Origin: Ophiura sarsii
Taxonomy: Eukaryota > Echinodermata > Ophiuroidea > Amphilepidida > Ophiuridae
Direction: 5' to 3'
DNA: 64,000 bases
NCBI GenBank assembly: GCA_035610835.1
Contig: CM069454.1
Location: 64,512,883-64,576,882, forward strand
Positions 11,253 through 19,923 of this stretch are shown in pieces; position 1 is the stretch's first letter, and the number at the start of each line of letters is the position of its first letter. The notes beneath the pieces were generated by a model. That model was given only the letters and a program-made list of their open reading frames with translations, searched no databases and was not told the origin of the DNA. The position numbers and the translations under genes were made by a program.

Positions 11253-11595
11253 TCATAGATCACCGTCTTGGTCCTGCTGTGGTTCGTTTGATGCACTCAG
11301 ATAGCCTTCGTTGCAGTCATCAGCTCCTACAGAGGTGATATAGTTCGACGCGGGTATTTCCTCATACGTATCCTCACCATGTACTATAGGTTTATCCACC
11401 TCCTTCATGGCTTGGTATACACCATCAGGGTTGTCTTTCTTGCATTCTACATAGCCGACTAGTGACATCTGAATCTGTTCACCCGATTCCTCGCTATTGC
11501 TTCCCACAATGCCCGGCGTGGTAGGTGGATTAATGTTTTGATTGCGATATGAATTTAGCTGATTGGTCAGCGATCTTAGCTGCGTGGTCTTCCAT
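11253..11595 (-). CDS. Terminal exon: cytoplasmic tail of a membrane protein
   Basis: The exon opens after a 3' splice site (ttacttcAG, exon base 11595) in phase 2 and runs 113 codons to TGA. It starts W-K-T-T-Q-L-R, a basic membrane-proximal stretch, and joins in frame to the transmembrane exon at 11904-12003 to give R-W-K. The tail is hydrophilic and acidic and carries tyrosines in SH2/sorting-like settings: GYVEC, VYQAM, TYEEIP, NYITS, GYLSA. YEEI is the classic Src-family SH2 ligand sequence. It ends D-Q-D-G-D-L. The likely role is the signalling tail of a type I receptor; the ectodomain is not in view, so the receptor class is unknown. The ATG inside this frame is not a start. Confidence 0.65.
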
Positions 11596-11903
11596 CTGAA
11601 GTAAATGACAAGACAATAATATCACGTGCAAACATGGCATACAGTTTTGAGTTTAATCAGGTCTTGCAAGGTGCCCTTCAATTTTACACTTGCTCACTTT
11701 ACCCGACCAGTGCTTCAAGACCACCATAGCAATTTGATTTACCTGTTTTTATAATTCACGCTGCTTAAAAGTCGGTGTGATAGACAGTGGTAAATGAAGG
11801 ACCCTGTATTTATACCGAGATTCATACCCCATTTTTGTTTGTTGTTTAAAAGTACGTTTTATAAAAGAATGGCTCAACTCAGTGTGCGTGAACCTAGCCT
11901 TAC

Positions 11904-12003
11904 CTTATAACTACTGATATCGCTACAGCTGATATGCAAAGAAGGCTTGCTAACACTGCTAATATCCATGTGTTGATACCGAGTTGTCCTGGTCCACTTG
12001 ACG
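11904..12003 (-). CDS. Transmembrane-segment exon
   Basis: A 100-nt exon between a 3' splice site (gtatacAG) and a donor (AAG|GTAAGG). It enters in phase 1 and leaves in phase 2, matching the tail exon downstream. The frame encodes a short Gly/Ser stem (SSGPGQLGINTW) then about 20 hydrophobic residues (ILAVLASLLCISAVAISVVI), a single membrane pass. Splice borders, phase match and the basic residues just after the membrane span all agree with a type I topology. The upstream intron holds the nested transposons at 12216-17865. Confidence 0.65.
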
Positions 12004-12359
12004 CTGTATACAAAATGTGATTAATTTAAATTCATCAAAATTACTTTTATATCGACTTTCTAATAACATTATAAAGATATTAACTGTAAATGTTAAACAA
12101 TATAAAACATGTATGAATGTCATAGAAATGTAGGAGTAGTTGAATAGGAGGATTTACCAGGGTCTTATAAATGTATATTGGATTTTTCCTCTACAACATC
12201 ATCAGAGTCACAATTCGGCCGAGTGCACCAATGACGGGTAGCTGAAGAATAGCGCTACCTCGCTAGTAACTGAGGCATAACCCAACATTTTAAAAGCGCC
12301 AATGAGGGGTAAGCTACTAGGCTAGTAACTGGCGGGTAAACTACGCTAAATGTTATACC

Positions 12360-13470
12360 CGACCGGACCCAAGAGTAAGTTGGGGCATAACGTTTTATGC
12401 CACAAGTCAGTCGATTCTACAGTGCAACAGAGCATAAATTTCCAAAAGTGCATGTTATTGAAATTACGCTCTAATTCAATAAGTAACATTGTAAGACAAG
12501 GAGACAATATCATATTATAGAATACAGCTTGGTGATTTAATGTCATAGAGAAAAAAAGGTTTGACCTTATTTGCATATGATTAGCATATTATAAAGAAAT
12601 ACATTAACATTTTGCTTTTTGGAATTTCCAGCAAAAACTATAAATGCTATTAACACCAAAATTACAGGAAAAGAAAAAGTTCACATTTATCTTTACTTTT
12701 AACAAAAACCCAAAAATCTGTCTTAATTAAGCTTAATTAATGACCAAGTTATTAAGTAATACTGTGTATCCAAACCAGACTTGCATGGTATCAAATTAAA
12801 GGTAAAGATGTGCTTAAAAGAATGGTCTGAGCAGATAATTCAATATCCCTTTAGTATTTAAAATATCGTCCTCCAAACATTTGGTGTATTTAAAAAGAGA
12901 AAATACCACATGTAACCACTATTTCATACAACTGTACACATACTTGGCAAAAGTCTATTAATACTTGTGCAGCCATGCACGCAAACAATAGAAGGAATAT
13001 TCAAGGACATGCCCAATGTAAGGGACCAGTGGTTTAAATTTCGCGCTACATGAAATTTGAAATGCAATTCGCCAGTGTGCAGTTATAATGGTGTATGTTA
13101 CTTTAGGTGACCGTGTGCTGACATGCATGGGTGTACAAACAGGTATCGTGTTAAAGGCCTGCACTTAGTCTAAATTTTAAAAAAATGTATAAATAGTCCA
13201 GGCCATGAAAGGAAGTAGGCAGTAGCTGGTTGGATTAACGTGTATGGATAATCAAGTATTGGCCAATCCGAAATCAGGTTTAATGAAAAATGTAACAATG
13301 CTGATAATCATACAAGGACACGAAATAGTACTTTAAAACAAAGCTGTTTTAATTATATATGATACACATACTTAGGATTGAAATGTTCATTGTTGTACAA
13401 CAATCAGGAGGCATTATATTTATAATTCAATATTTGGAAATTTATGCTCTGTTGCACTGTAGCAGTAGTA
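12360..13470. other. AT-rich interior of the composite, no gene
   Basis: No coding frame, array or inverted repeat is supported here. Confidence 0.45.
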
Positions 13471-13923
13471 CCTAGGGGGCCAAATCAAGTATTTATATCC
13501 CCCCTGTATCCCCGTGCTGTAAAAGGTTGGTGGGTATACAGATAACCATTATGACCTATACAATACTTCTAGGGTGGACAACCTAAAAAATCGGGTGCAC
13601 AAAGGCGGGAAATGGGGGGTCAAAGTTCAGGGGGGTCAGATTTTGTGAAAATTTGAGCGAACCATATCGTGTTTGGTATCAAATGAAAGCAAATTTGATG
13701 CTGAACATGTCATATTGTAATAGTTCTTTGGTCATACCATTCCTTTTCAAAATATTACAAAAAAACTGAATGTATGTAACAAAACCCTATCTTAATACGT
13801 GTACTGTGTACATGGATTATGTGAAACTCATGAAGTTTCATCGGATAACGCTATATGACCAGCATCATAATATGCATATTGCATATCCTAGAGTTATAAA
13901 ACATACATGTTTTCAACCTGCAC

Positions 13924-13977
13924 AGCATCCTCAGTATTTATTGTTCATAATCTTTAGTTGTCAGGTTCATGCTCATC
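13924..13977 (-). pseudogene. C-terminal acidic tail of the PIN-CXC gene, cut off by the LINE
   Basis: If the LINE and one copy of its target duplication are removed, the frame of the CXC domain runs, past one in-frame TAG, into a Ser/Asp/Glu-rich tail (ESDDTDSSSNDEHEPDN) and a stop. The last residues lie here. This supports insertion of the LINE inside the gene. Confidence 0.5.
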
Positions 13978-13987
13978 ATTACTGCTA
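13978..13987. repeat. Target-site duplication of LINE copy 1, left
   Basis: ATTACTGCTA here is repeated exactly at 15771-15780 on the other side of the LINE. Confidence 0.85.
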
Positions 13988-15770
13988 AATACCTGGACAA
14001 GAAATTAAAAGAAGTGGAAAAGGCAACCCTAAACATGCAACACAGATTGTCTTGGGAGCTCATTAACTAAGTAAGTGGAAGGAAAACCTCTAGGAATGGT
14101 ATCCTCAAAGGAAAGACAAAGGAAGAACGTGTCAATAATTGGTACTGCCACTTCCAGCAACTCCTAGGAAATCCACCGGTAGTGACTGATAAAGATGAAG
14201 ACATCCCAAAGATTTTGGAAGAACTACCAATTAAGTGTATTGCCTTCAATAACACTGAGTACCAGAAAGCCAAGAAATCTATCAAGGAGGGGAAAAGTTT
14301 TGGAGAGGACACCATTCCACCTGAACTCCTGACAAGATGCAATCTTGATGATTTAATACTGGATATCTGTAATAAGGCCCTCCTAGAAAAACAAAAACCT
14401 GACCAGTGGGCAATATTGAACCTGATACCAGTCCCAAAATCTGGTGACCTAAGTCAAGCAGGAAACTACAGAGGCATATGTCTGAACTCTATTGTGGCCA
14501 AGACATATAACAGAATGATTCTCAACAGAATAAGACCTCACCTAGATGAATTACTTCGAACTAACCAGAATGGCTTCCGTGAGGGAAGAGGCACTACCTC
14601 ACACATTCTTGGGCTCAGGAGAATCATTGAAGGTATACATTCCAATAATCTCTCTGCAGTCATAACATTCATTGATTTCAAAAAGGCATTCGACACCATA
14701 CATCGTGGAAAAATGATCAAGATACTCAAAGCATACGGTGTCCCACAGGTTATAACAGATGCAGTTGATGAAACTTACTACAGAAACACAAGAGCCAAAG
14801 TTATATCACCTGATGGTGACACGGAACTGTTCGACATCCTAGCAGGAGTACTCCAAGGAGATACCCTTGCCCCTACCTATTCATAATCATCCTTGATTAC
14901 TGCTTAAGAATAGCTATCAGTGGGAGAGAAGAGGAACTAGGATTCACCATCAAGCCTAGACAAAGTCGAAGAATAGGGCCAAAGAACGTCACTGATCTTG
15001 ACTTTGCAGTTGACATAGCGTTACTTTCTGACACTAAGGAGCAGGCTGTGCTGTTGCTGAAATATGTTGAGTAAGCAGCACTCAAAACTGGGCTCCACAT
15101 GAATGCCAAGAAAACCAAATGCATGGTATTCCACCAAGCACAAGCGGTACAGCTAAAAACCTCTGATGGAAGTAACCTAGACAACGTAGAGGACTTCAAG
15201 TACCTGGGAGCTTGGGTTGGTAGTAGCCAGCATGACATAAAAGTACGTAAAGCACTTGCTTGGAAGGCCTGCAATGCTTTGAACAAAGTGTGGAAATCCA
15301 GCCTCTGTCGAAAAATCAAAATCAGAGTTTTCCAAGCTACTGTTCAAAGTGTTCTACTGTATGGAGCTGAGACATGGACCATCACCAACAGACTGAATAA
15401 ATCTCTAGATGGATGCTACACTAGAATGCTGAGAACTGCACTCAACATTAGTTGGAAAGATAAGGTACCAAACAAAGCTGTATGGAAACTTACAAAAGGT
15501 ATCAGAAAACATCACAGATCGAAGGATGAGATTTGCAGGACATTGCATGAGAAGAGAAAATGAGATTGTATCTGACCTGCTGCTATGGAGACCCAAACAC
15601 GGACACACATCTGTCGGCCGCCCAGCCTTAACATACTTGGACAACTTGGCGAAAGACACAGGACTAAAGAATGATGAGGAGATGAAAGCATGCATGAGGG
15701 ACAGAGTAGTTTGGCAGGCCATCAGGAAGACCGTTCGAGAACGACATAAGTAAGTAAGTAAGTAAGTAGT
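13988..15770 (+). mobile_element. 5'-truncated LINE, copy 1, (TAAG)n tail
   Basis: A non-LTR retrotransposon fragment of ~1.8 kb bounded by a perfect 10-bp target duplication and ending in a (TAAG)n tail. The reverse transcriptase frame shows NGFREGRGTTSHILGLRRI, the TFIDFKKAFDTI motif and the GVLQGDTLAP motif. The metal-binding FADD box is FAVD here. The C-terminal region has AETWTITNRL, CYTRMLR and VGRPALTYLDNL. It is inactive: a stop after WELIN, a one-base loss near 14873 and the FADD change. Copy 2 at 54640-56522 keeps FADD. No endonuclease domain is present in either. Clade not assigned. Confidence 0.85.
14041..15753 (+). pseudogene. LINE reverse transcriptase, broken
   Basis: Coding part of LINE copy 1. 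Open segments lie at 14182-14886 (fingers/palm with FIDFKKAFD), 15099-15563 and 15526-15753 (thumb/connection to the C-terminus), in shifting frames. Differences from copy 2 include an in-frame TAA near 14066, a one-base deletion before the LFIIIL segment and FAVD for FADD. The product would have copied LINE RNA at a nicked target. Confidence 0.8.
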
Positions 15771-15780
15771 ATTACTGCTA
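15771..15780. repeat. Target-site duplication of LINE copy 1, right
   Basis: ATTACTGCTA, identical to 13978-13987, directly after the TAAG tail. Confidence 0.85.
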
Positions 15781-16590
15781 CTATCAGTGTCATCACTTTC
15801 CTAAGTTACTTTTTCAGCATGCATTGCACGACTGCATATGGAAGGAGAGCCTTTGCACTTGCATCCTATGTAGCATGCAATTGATTGCTTTCCACATGCA
15901 CAGTTCTTGCTGAACAAAGGCACACTCTTGCAGCCGCATGATATTCCCTTGTTGATATCCTGTACAAACATACCGTCTTTCAAAGTCCAGCCATATTCTT
16001 CTGCTGAGGGGAGATTTTGTTCCGCTTGGTGCGCTGTCTTGTCAATGATTGTTGCGAATGCAGCATTTTCAACACTGTGTTATTCTTGTTCAAGAACTTA
16101 TGTGCCTTGATTTCTTCTAGAGAAGAGAAAAGAGAGTCATCGCCAGCTTTACTGTATACCGATATGAGTAACTTCCTTGCCTGGTTGATGATACTCATTC
16201 TCCTCACCAAACCCGGCAATTAAATCCAGCTCTACCTCTTTGGATCTCTGTAGCCATGACCTTTTCCCTGTAAAGTATGGGTAGCTTGTAATGTCCCTAC
16301 CACTAATGCTATGAATGAAAGGGAGTGCACGGCATAGTTCATCGTCAAGCTTATTAACCATCTCGTGTATCGGTAGATAGCTATCTTGTTGGGTTCTGAT
16401 CCACATCACTTGAAAATTTAAATCTTTTAAGTATGTCGCGTAGTAATATATGCTGAGAACTATTACATCAGTGTCATTTGCATGCACGACAATGCGTTTC
16501 ACATCATCATTTTGAGTAGCATATATGGCATGCAATAACATACGTGTGTCTGCCTCTTCCTGGTTTGAATCTAGGTCTGGTACGTCAGTT
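15781..16590 (-). pseudogene. PIN/FEN-like nuclease-CXC domain protein (copy 2)
   Basis: On the minus strand, from about 16575, the frame reads NQEEADTRMLLHA, then VVHANDTDVIVLSIYYYA, then PFIHSISGRDITSYPYFTGK: the same EEAD / DTDV / G-x-D plus GK order as copy 1. Here the Cys of GCD is Arg. A frame change near 16200 leads to SLEEIKAHKFLNK. Another near 16060 leads to LPSAEEYGWTLKDG and a CXC domain with cysteines in the pattern CGCKS, CACGKQSIAC, CKC, C (about 15980-15840). The acidic tail continues beyond the LINE at 13977. The acidic residues match PIN/FEN nuclease active-site spacing; CXC domains of this type bind DNA in Tesmin/TSO1/LIN54 relatives. At least two frameshifts and one stop are present. 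It sits inside an element with long inverted ends. Confidence 0.65.
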
Positions 16591-16872
16591 TTAGGTCATA
16601 ACATTAAAACAAATTGTTTTACAACAATATAAATGTCATAATCCATGTTCAGAATTAAATTTGCTATCATTTGATACCAAACATGATATGGTTTGCTCAC
16701 AATTTATTAAATTTGACCCCCCTTGAACTTTGACCCCCCGTTTCCCATCTTTGTGCACCTGATATTTTAGGTTGTCCACCCTAGGAATGTTGTATAGGTC
16801 CTAATGGTTATCTGTATACCCACCAACCTTTTACAGCATGGGGATACAGGGGGGTTAAGCTGCCCCCCTGGG

Positions 16873-17101
16873 TAACATTGGAGGGGATGATTCGCTGATG
16901 CTGAAGGACCAATTGCGCTTGCCTGCCCAGGGGATGTATATTTGAAGTGGAATGTGACCCCTCATAAGCTGAAATATTTTATATTTTTGAAAATCCATTC
17001 ATGTAATTTGGGGATTTTTTTAGTCAAAATTTAGATCAACTCCTTTTGCCCATTCAAACACTAATCGCACCGACTTTGGGTCATATTTTGACCAAAATGT
17101 A
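16873..17101. other. Spacer between the inner element and the SINE
   Basis: No gene or clear repeat is seen. Confidence 0.35.
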
Positions 17102-17335
17102 CTAATTGTCCAAGGATCTTAAATAATGACTAAATAAATAAATAAATAAATAAACTTGTTATTGTTTTTATTAATTAAAAACTGAAGTTTAAACATTATT
17201 TTTGTGAGTGGAAGGGTAGAACTAGAAGAACGAGAAAAAAAATAAAAGCATATCGTGCGTGCGTGGTCTGGGGATCGAACCGGGGTTCTGCGGTTGACAA
17301 GCGAAGAACAAGGTATCCACGCCACGGCAGTATTT
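17102..17335 (-). mobile_element. tRNA-headed SINE
   Basis: Minus strand, from about 17330: a tRNA-like head with a box A-like tggcgtggatacc (17324-17312) and an exact box B GGTTCGATCCC (17281-17271), then an unrelated body and a (TTTA)n tail at about 17131-17152. The order head, body, simple tail is that of a SINE made from a tRNA promoter. It has no partner copy in this window. Confidence 0.6.
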
Positions 17336-17714
17336 GTGTAAAGAGATATGTTATAATTGTATATAATTGTTTCCATCGGGTGCTTGTGTTTGTCATTAAA
17401 ATTGTGCTTTTTGGTGCAATATTTGTATTTGCCCCTCGCCCAAAATATGTTTGTAATGTCTTGATAGTCCTTATTTTTGAAAAAGCGTTGAACAAATTCG
17501 AAATCTTTGGCCACAAAAATGTCGTCATTTTTTGTCGGGAACGCAGGCCGACTCAACGTGATAATTTATGTACACTCACCTATGACCTAGCGAGTGACGA
17601 CACATTTTAAATATTACGGAGGACCATTCACGTCAGAATTTACAGTAAACTATAGGTTGACACTTCGCATATGCGCCAATTAATTTTGTAAGGGGACGAT
17701 GCTGATTAATGTGG

Positions 17715-17865
17715 ATATTTACCTCCCTAGTTACTATTCTGTTGTTATTCGCCAGTTGTGCTCTAAGAATTACATCGTTAGTAAGTTACGCTACTGTTAC
17801 AGCATAACTACTAGGGAGGTAGCTTACCTTCCTATTAAGTTACCCGTCATTGGTGCACTCGGCCG
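17715..17865. repeat. Palindromic right end of the composite element
   Basis: tacctccctagttact near 17715 is mirrored by actactagggaggta near 17805. The outermost bases are the inverse of the CGGCCGAG terminus. Confidence 0.6.
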
Positions 17866-18091
17866 ATAAGGTGCAATTAACGTACACTATATAATTAATT
17901 AGTGGTGACGAGGCTCAAAGTTTTCTTTTATGCTGACTATTGGTAATACGTATAGTTCGTAATTATGAAAAATTTACATAATACAATGTAAAAATCTAAA
18001 CCTTATATTTTTGTACAGGCAGAGTGATGAACATACCATCCGACCAGGAAACTGCATAGATCTATGGAAAAAAGATTAATAGCATTCTTAC

Positions 18092-18145
18092 CTTTACACA
18101 AAATATCCTCATCTACTCCTTCATCGTTTAACATACAAAGTAAAA
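18092..18145 (-). CDS. Candidate upstream exon of the membrane-protein gene
   Basis: The minus strand has a good donor (AAAG|GTAAGA, last exon base 18092) in phase 1, which matches the phase-1 entry of the transmembrane exon at 12003. The frame before it reads LCMLNDEGVDEDILCK, ending in a cysteine-bearing stretch. No convincing acceptor is seen because a CGGCCGAG element end lies at 18150, possibly inside the exon. This is a weak call resting on donor quality and phase. Confidence 0.3.
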
Positions 18146-18149
18146 TAAT

Positions 18150-18265
18150 CGGCCGAGTGCACCAATGAAGGGTAGCTTAAGAATAGCGCTACCTCGCTAG
18201 TAACTGAGGCGTAACCCACAATTTTGAGAGCGCCAATGCGGGGTAAGCTACTAGGCTAGTAGTAG
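18150..18265. repeat. Third CGGCCGAG element end (left type)
   Basis: CGGCCGAGTGCACCAATGAA, then gggtagcttaagaatagcgc and ctacctcgctagtaactgag: a near copy of 12216-12335 in the same orientation. No matching right end is found downstream. Confidence 0.7.
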
Positions 18266-19027
18266 TATACACATGTACCCTTAGGGAGGGTAATCTGGGG
18301 AGCAATCAGGGAGCAGGTCAGAGGTCATGTATTTTAAGGTCAAATCAATATTTAACGGTCAAAATGGCCAGATTTCTCAGAAAGAGAACAATGGGCGAGG
18401 GGTGAGCCCGTTTCTTGGAAAACAGCAACAACAACAACAATGTTGTTGATTCTCTGGCTCAAATTGGCTCTCACCCAACAATGGATGAGAGCCATTTCTC
18501 GGAAACTTAAGATGGGAGGGAATTGAGCCCATGTCTTGGAAAACAAATGGCTGAGAGCCAGGTTTCTCAATTCAAGATCTATAACGCTCTGAGGGTAACG
18601 ATAAATGGCTATTGAGGATTTGTTTAAGGAAAGAAATGACCTGTTTTTTTTGGTAATGGAATCATCAATATGTCGCAAGCCCGTGTTTGGTGATGAATAC
18701 ACCCCTCCCCACCCGGCCCCAAAACTTATTTTAGCCATTGCTATTGTACTTGGTTTATTGCGTAATAAGACGCAACATCAGGAAGAAATAACGATAAGAC
18801 AAGACTATAATGTTTTACTTTTTTTATTACATTTATGTTATTTAATACCATTTCGATTAACTTATTTTATGGTTTGTAACATAACATGTATGTGCCCGTA
18901 TAATACGAGTAAGGTTTTTACAATTTCTATCTTACAGTATAAAAAGTGGTTTCTACAATACAATTTGTAAACCATTTATTGAGGTCTTATTTCAAATACT
19001 CTCTTCATCATCATCATCTTCTTCCAT
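18266..19027. other. Non-coding stretch with a CAA repeat
   Basis: A run of (CAA)n near 18425-18440 and repeats of the words tctcggaaa / cttggaaaa and gagagcca between 18360 and 18575. No gene is supported. Confidence 0.4.
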
Positions 19028-19678
19028 TCATTCTTGGTCCTCATCATCATAGAGGAAAAGACCATCGAATTTACTTCGATGCTTAGCTACTACTCTTTTT
19101 AGAGCTTTGTGTATATCCACCCCTCTGTCTATTTTCTCTTCCAGATCGTTCATAATTTCCTGGTGAGTTTCGTCGTCTTTCAAATGTACGTTACTAAACA
19201 AATACAGTATGTATTTGTCAAAGAAGGCGCGTTGAAGAACCTACAATGTTTTCATGTAAGCTTTTTCATTCGCGTCTTCTTTATTCATATCTTGAGCGAC
19301 GTATTTGTTGTATTTTTCGTTCCTTAACTCCTGCGTTTCTTCAAGCGCTTGTTGATACCACGCTTGATACGAAGTATTATCTTCGAATTCATCGTCGGTT
19401 GGCATCTCTTCATCGGACGTATCATATTCTTCATCACTGTTGGAATCAGAAGCCTCAGATTCATCAGCAGTTTCGTCTTTATAACCCGGACTCTGAATCG
19501 GGTTATCAGTTTCGTCTATTTCACTATCGTCCGATTGTTCCGCATCTTCGTCATCAGCATGTATCACAGTCTCGTGTCTCTTTAGATCATATTTTCGCCC
19601 AAAACCTCGACCACACTGCGGGCAAACATAGGGTTTATGAGCAGCAAAAGTATTCATGTTGTCTCTACAAAGGTTCAA
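19028..19678 (-). pseudogene. C2H2 zinc-finger protein with acidic region, Polinton-associated
   Basis: Minus-strand frame from ATG at 19678. Residues ~19-41 form one C2H2 finger (C-P-Q-C ... H-E-T-V-I-H). A long Asp/Glu/Ser stretch (~42-110) and a charged helical region follow. TAG at 19241 interrupts the frame. Beyond it the same frame stays open to TGA at 19028, with a helical KYILYLFSNV / EEKIDRGVDIHKALKR region and an acidic end. The total would be ~216 residues with one stop, so it is probably decayed. It lies directly downstream of the DNA polymerase on the same strand and is probably part of the same element. A DNA-binding role is inferred from the finger; I do not recognise the family. 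Confidence 0.5.
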
Positions 19679-19754
19679 ATAGGAATGACGAGTGAATGCT
19701 CGAAATGATGGGTTTTATAGGCGATGCTTAGCGTTCACACAATCAATATGTGAA

Positions 19755-19890
19755 ATATGTCCATTGCGTCGTTTGCGGGCGTCGAATGCGTCATATGCGT
19801 CGAATGCGTCGTGTGCGGGCGTCAAATGCGTCGAATGCGTCGTTTGCGGGCGTCAAATGCGTCGTGTGGCGGGCGTCAAATGCGGGAGGT
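19755..19890. repeat. GCGTCGAAT minisatellite
   Basis: Iterations of gcgtcgaat, gcgtcgtttgcgggc and gcgtcaaat between the zinc-finger gene and the polymerase, where an inter-gene regulatory region would lie. Units are 9-24 bp and GC-rich compared with the surroundings. Confidence 0.7.
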
Positions 19891-19923
19891 TAAAGCAATT
19901 GATGATTAATACAGGCTCTCACT

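Larger units (their letters stand above)
13471..16872. mobile_element. Long-inverted-repeat element carrying a PIN-CXC gene
   Basis: About 240 bp at 13471-13710 reappears inverted at 16630-16872. Shared words include cccccctgtatcccc, tgctgtaaaaggttggtggg, tatacagataaccat, agggtggacaacct, gtgcacaaag and tttggtatcaaatga. Between them lies a decayed minus-strand PIN-CXC gene (15781-16590) whose tail continues on the far side of a LINE insertion. Removing the LINE leaves an element of about 1.6 kb with a single gene, the layout of a simple transposon. Exact tips and target duplication are not certain. Confidence 0.7.
12216..17865. mobile_element. Outer composite element with CGGCCGAG inverted ends
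   Basis: The left end from 12216 reads CGGCCGAGTGCACCAATGAC then GGGTAGCT. The right end, ending at 17865, gives on the other strand CGGCCGAGTGCACCAATGAC then GGGTAACT. That is ~27 nearly identical terminal bases 5.6 kb apart. Each end is itself followed by loosely palindromic ctacctcgctagtaac / ggtaagctactagg words. The interior contains the inner element (13471-16872), a LINE and a SINE. It could instead be two separate short foldback elements that happen to face each other; a third left-type end at 18150 makes that possible. Confidence 0.5.

Noticed and set aside
17119..17610. Overlapping 110-145 codon frames on both strands
   Set aside because: They run across the tRNA-headed SINE and its simple tail, and are explained by it.
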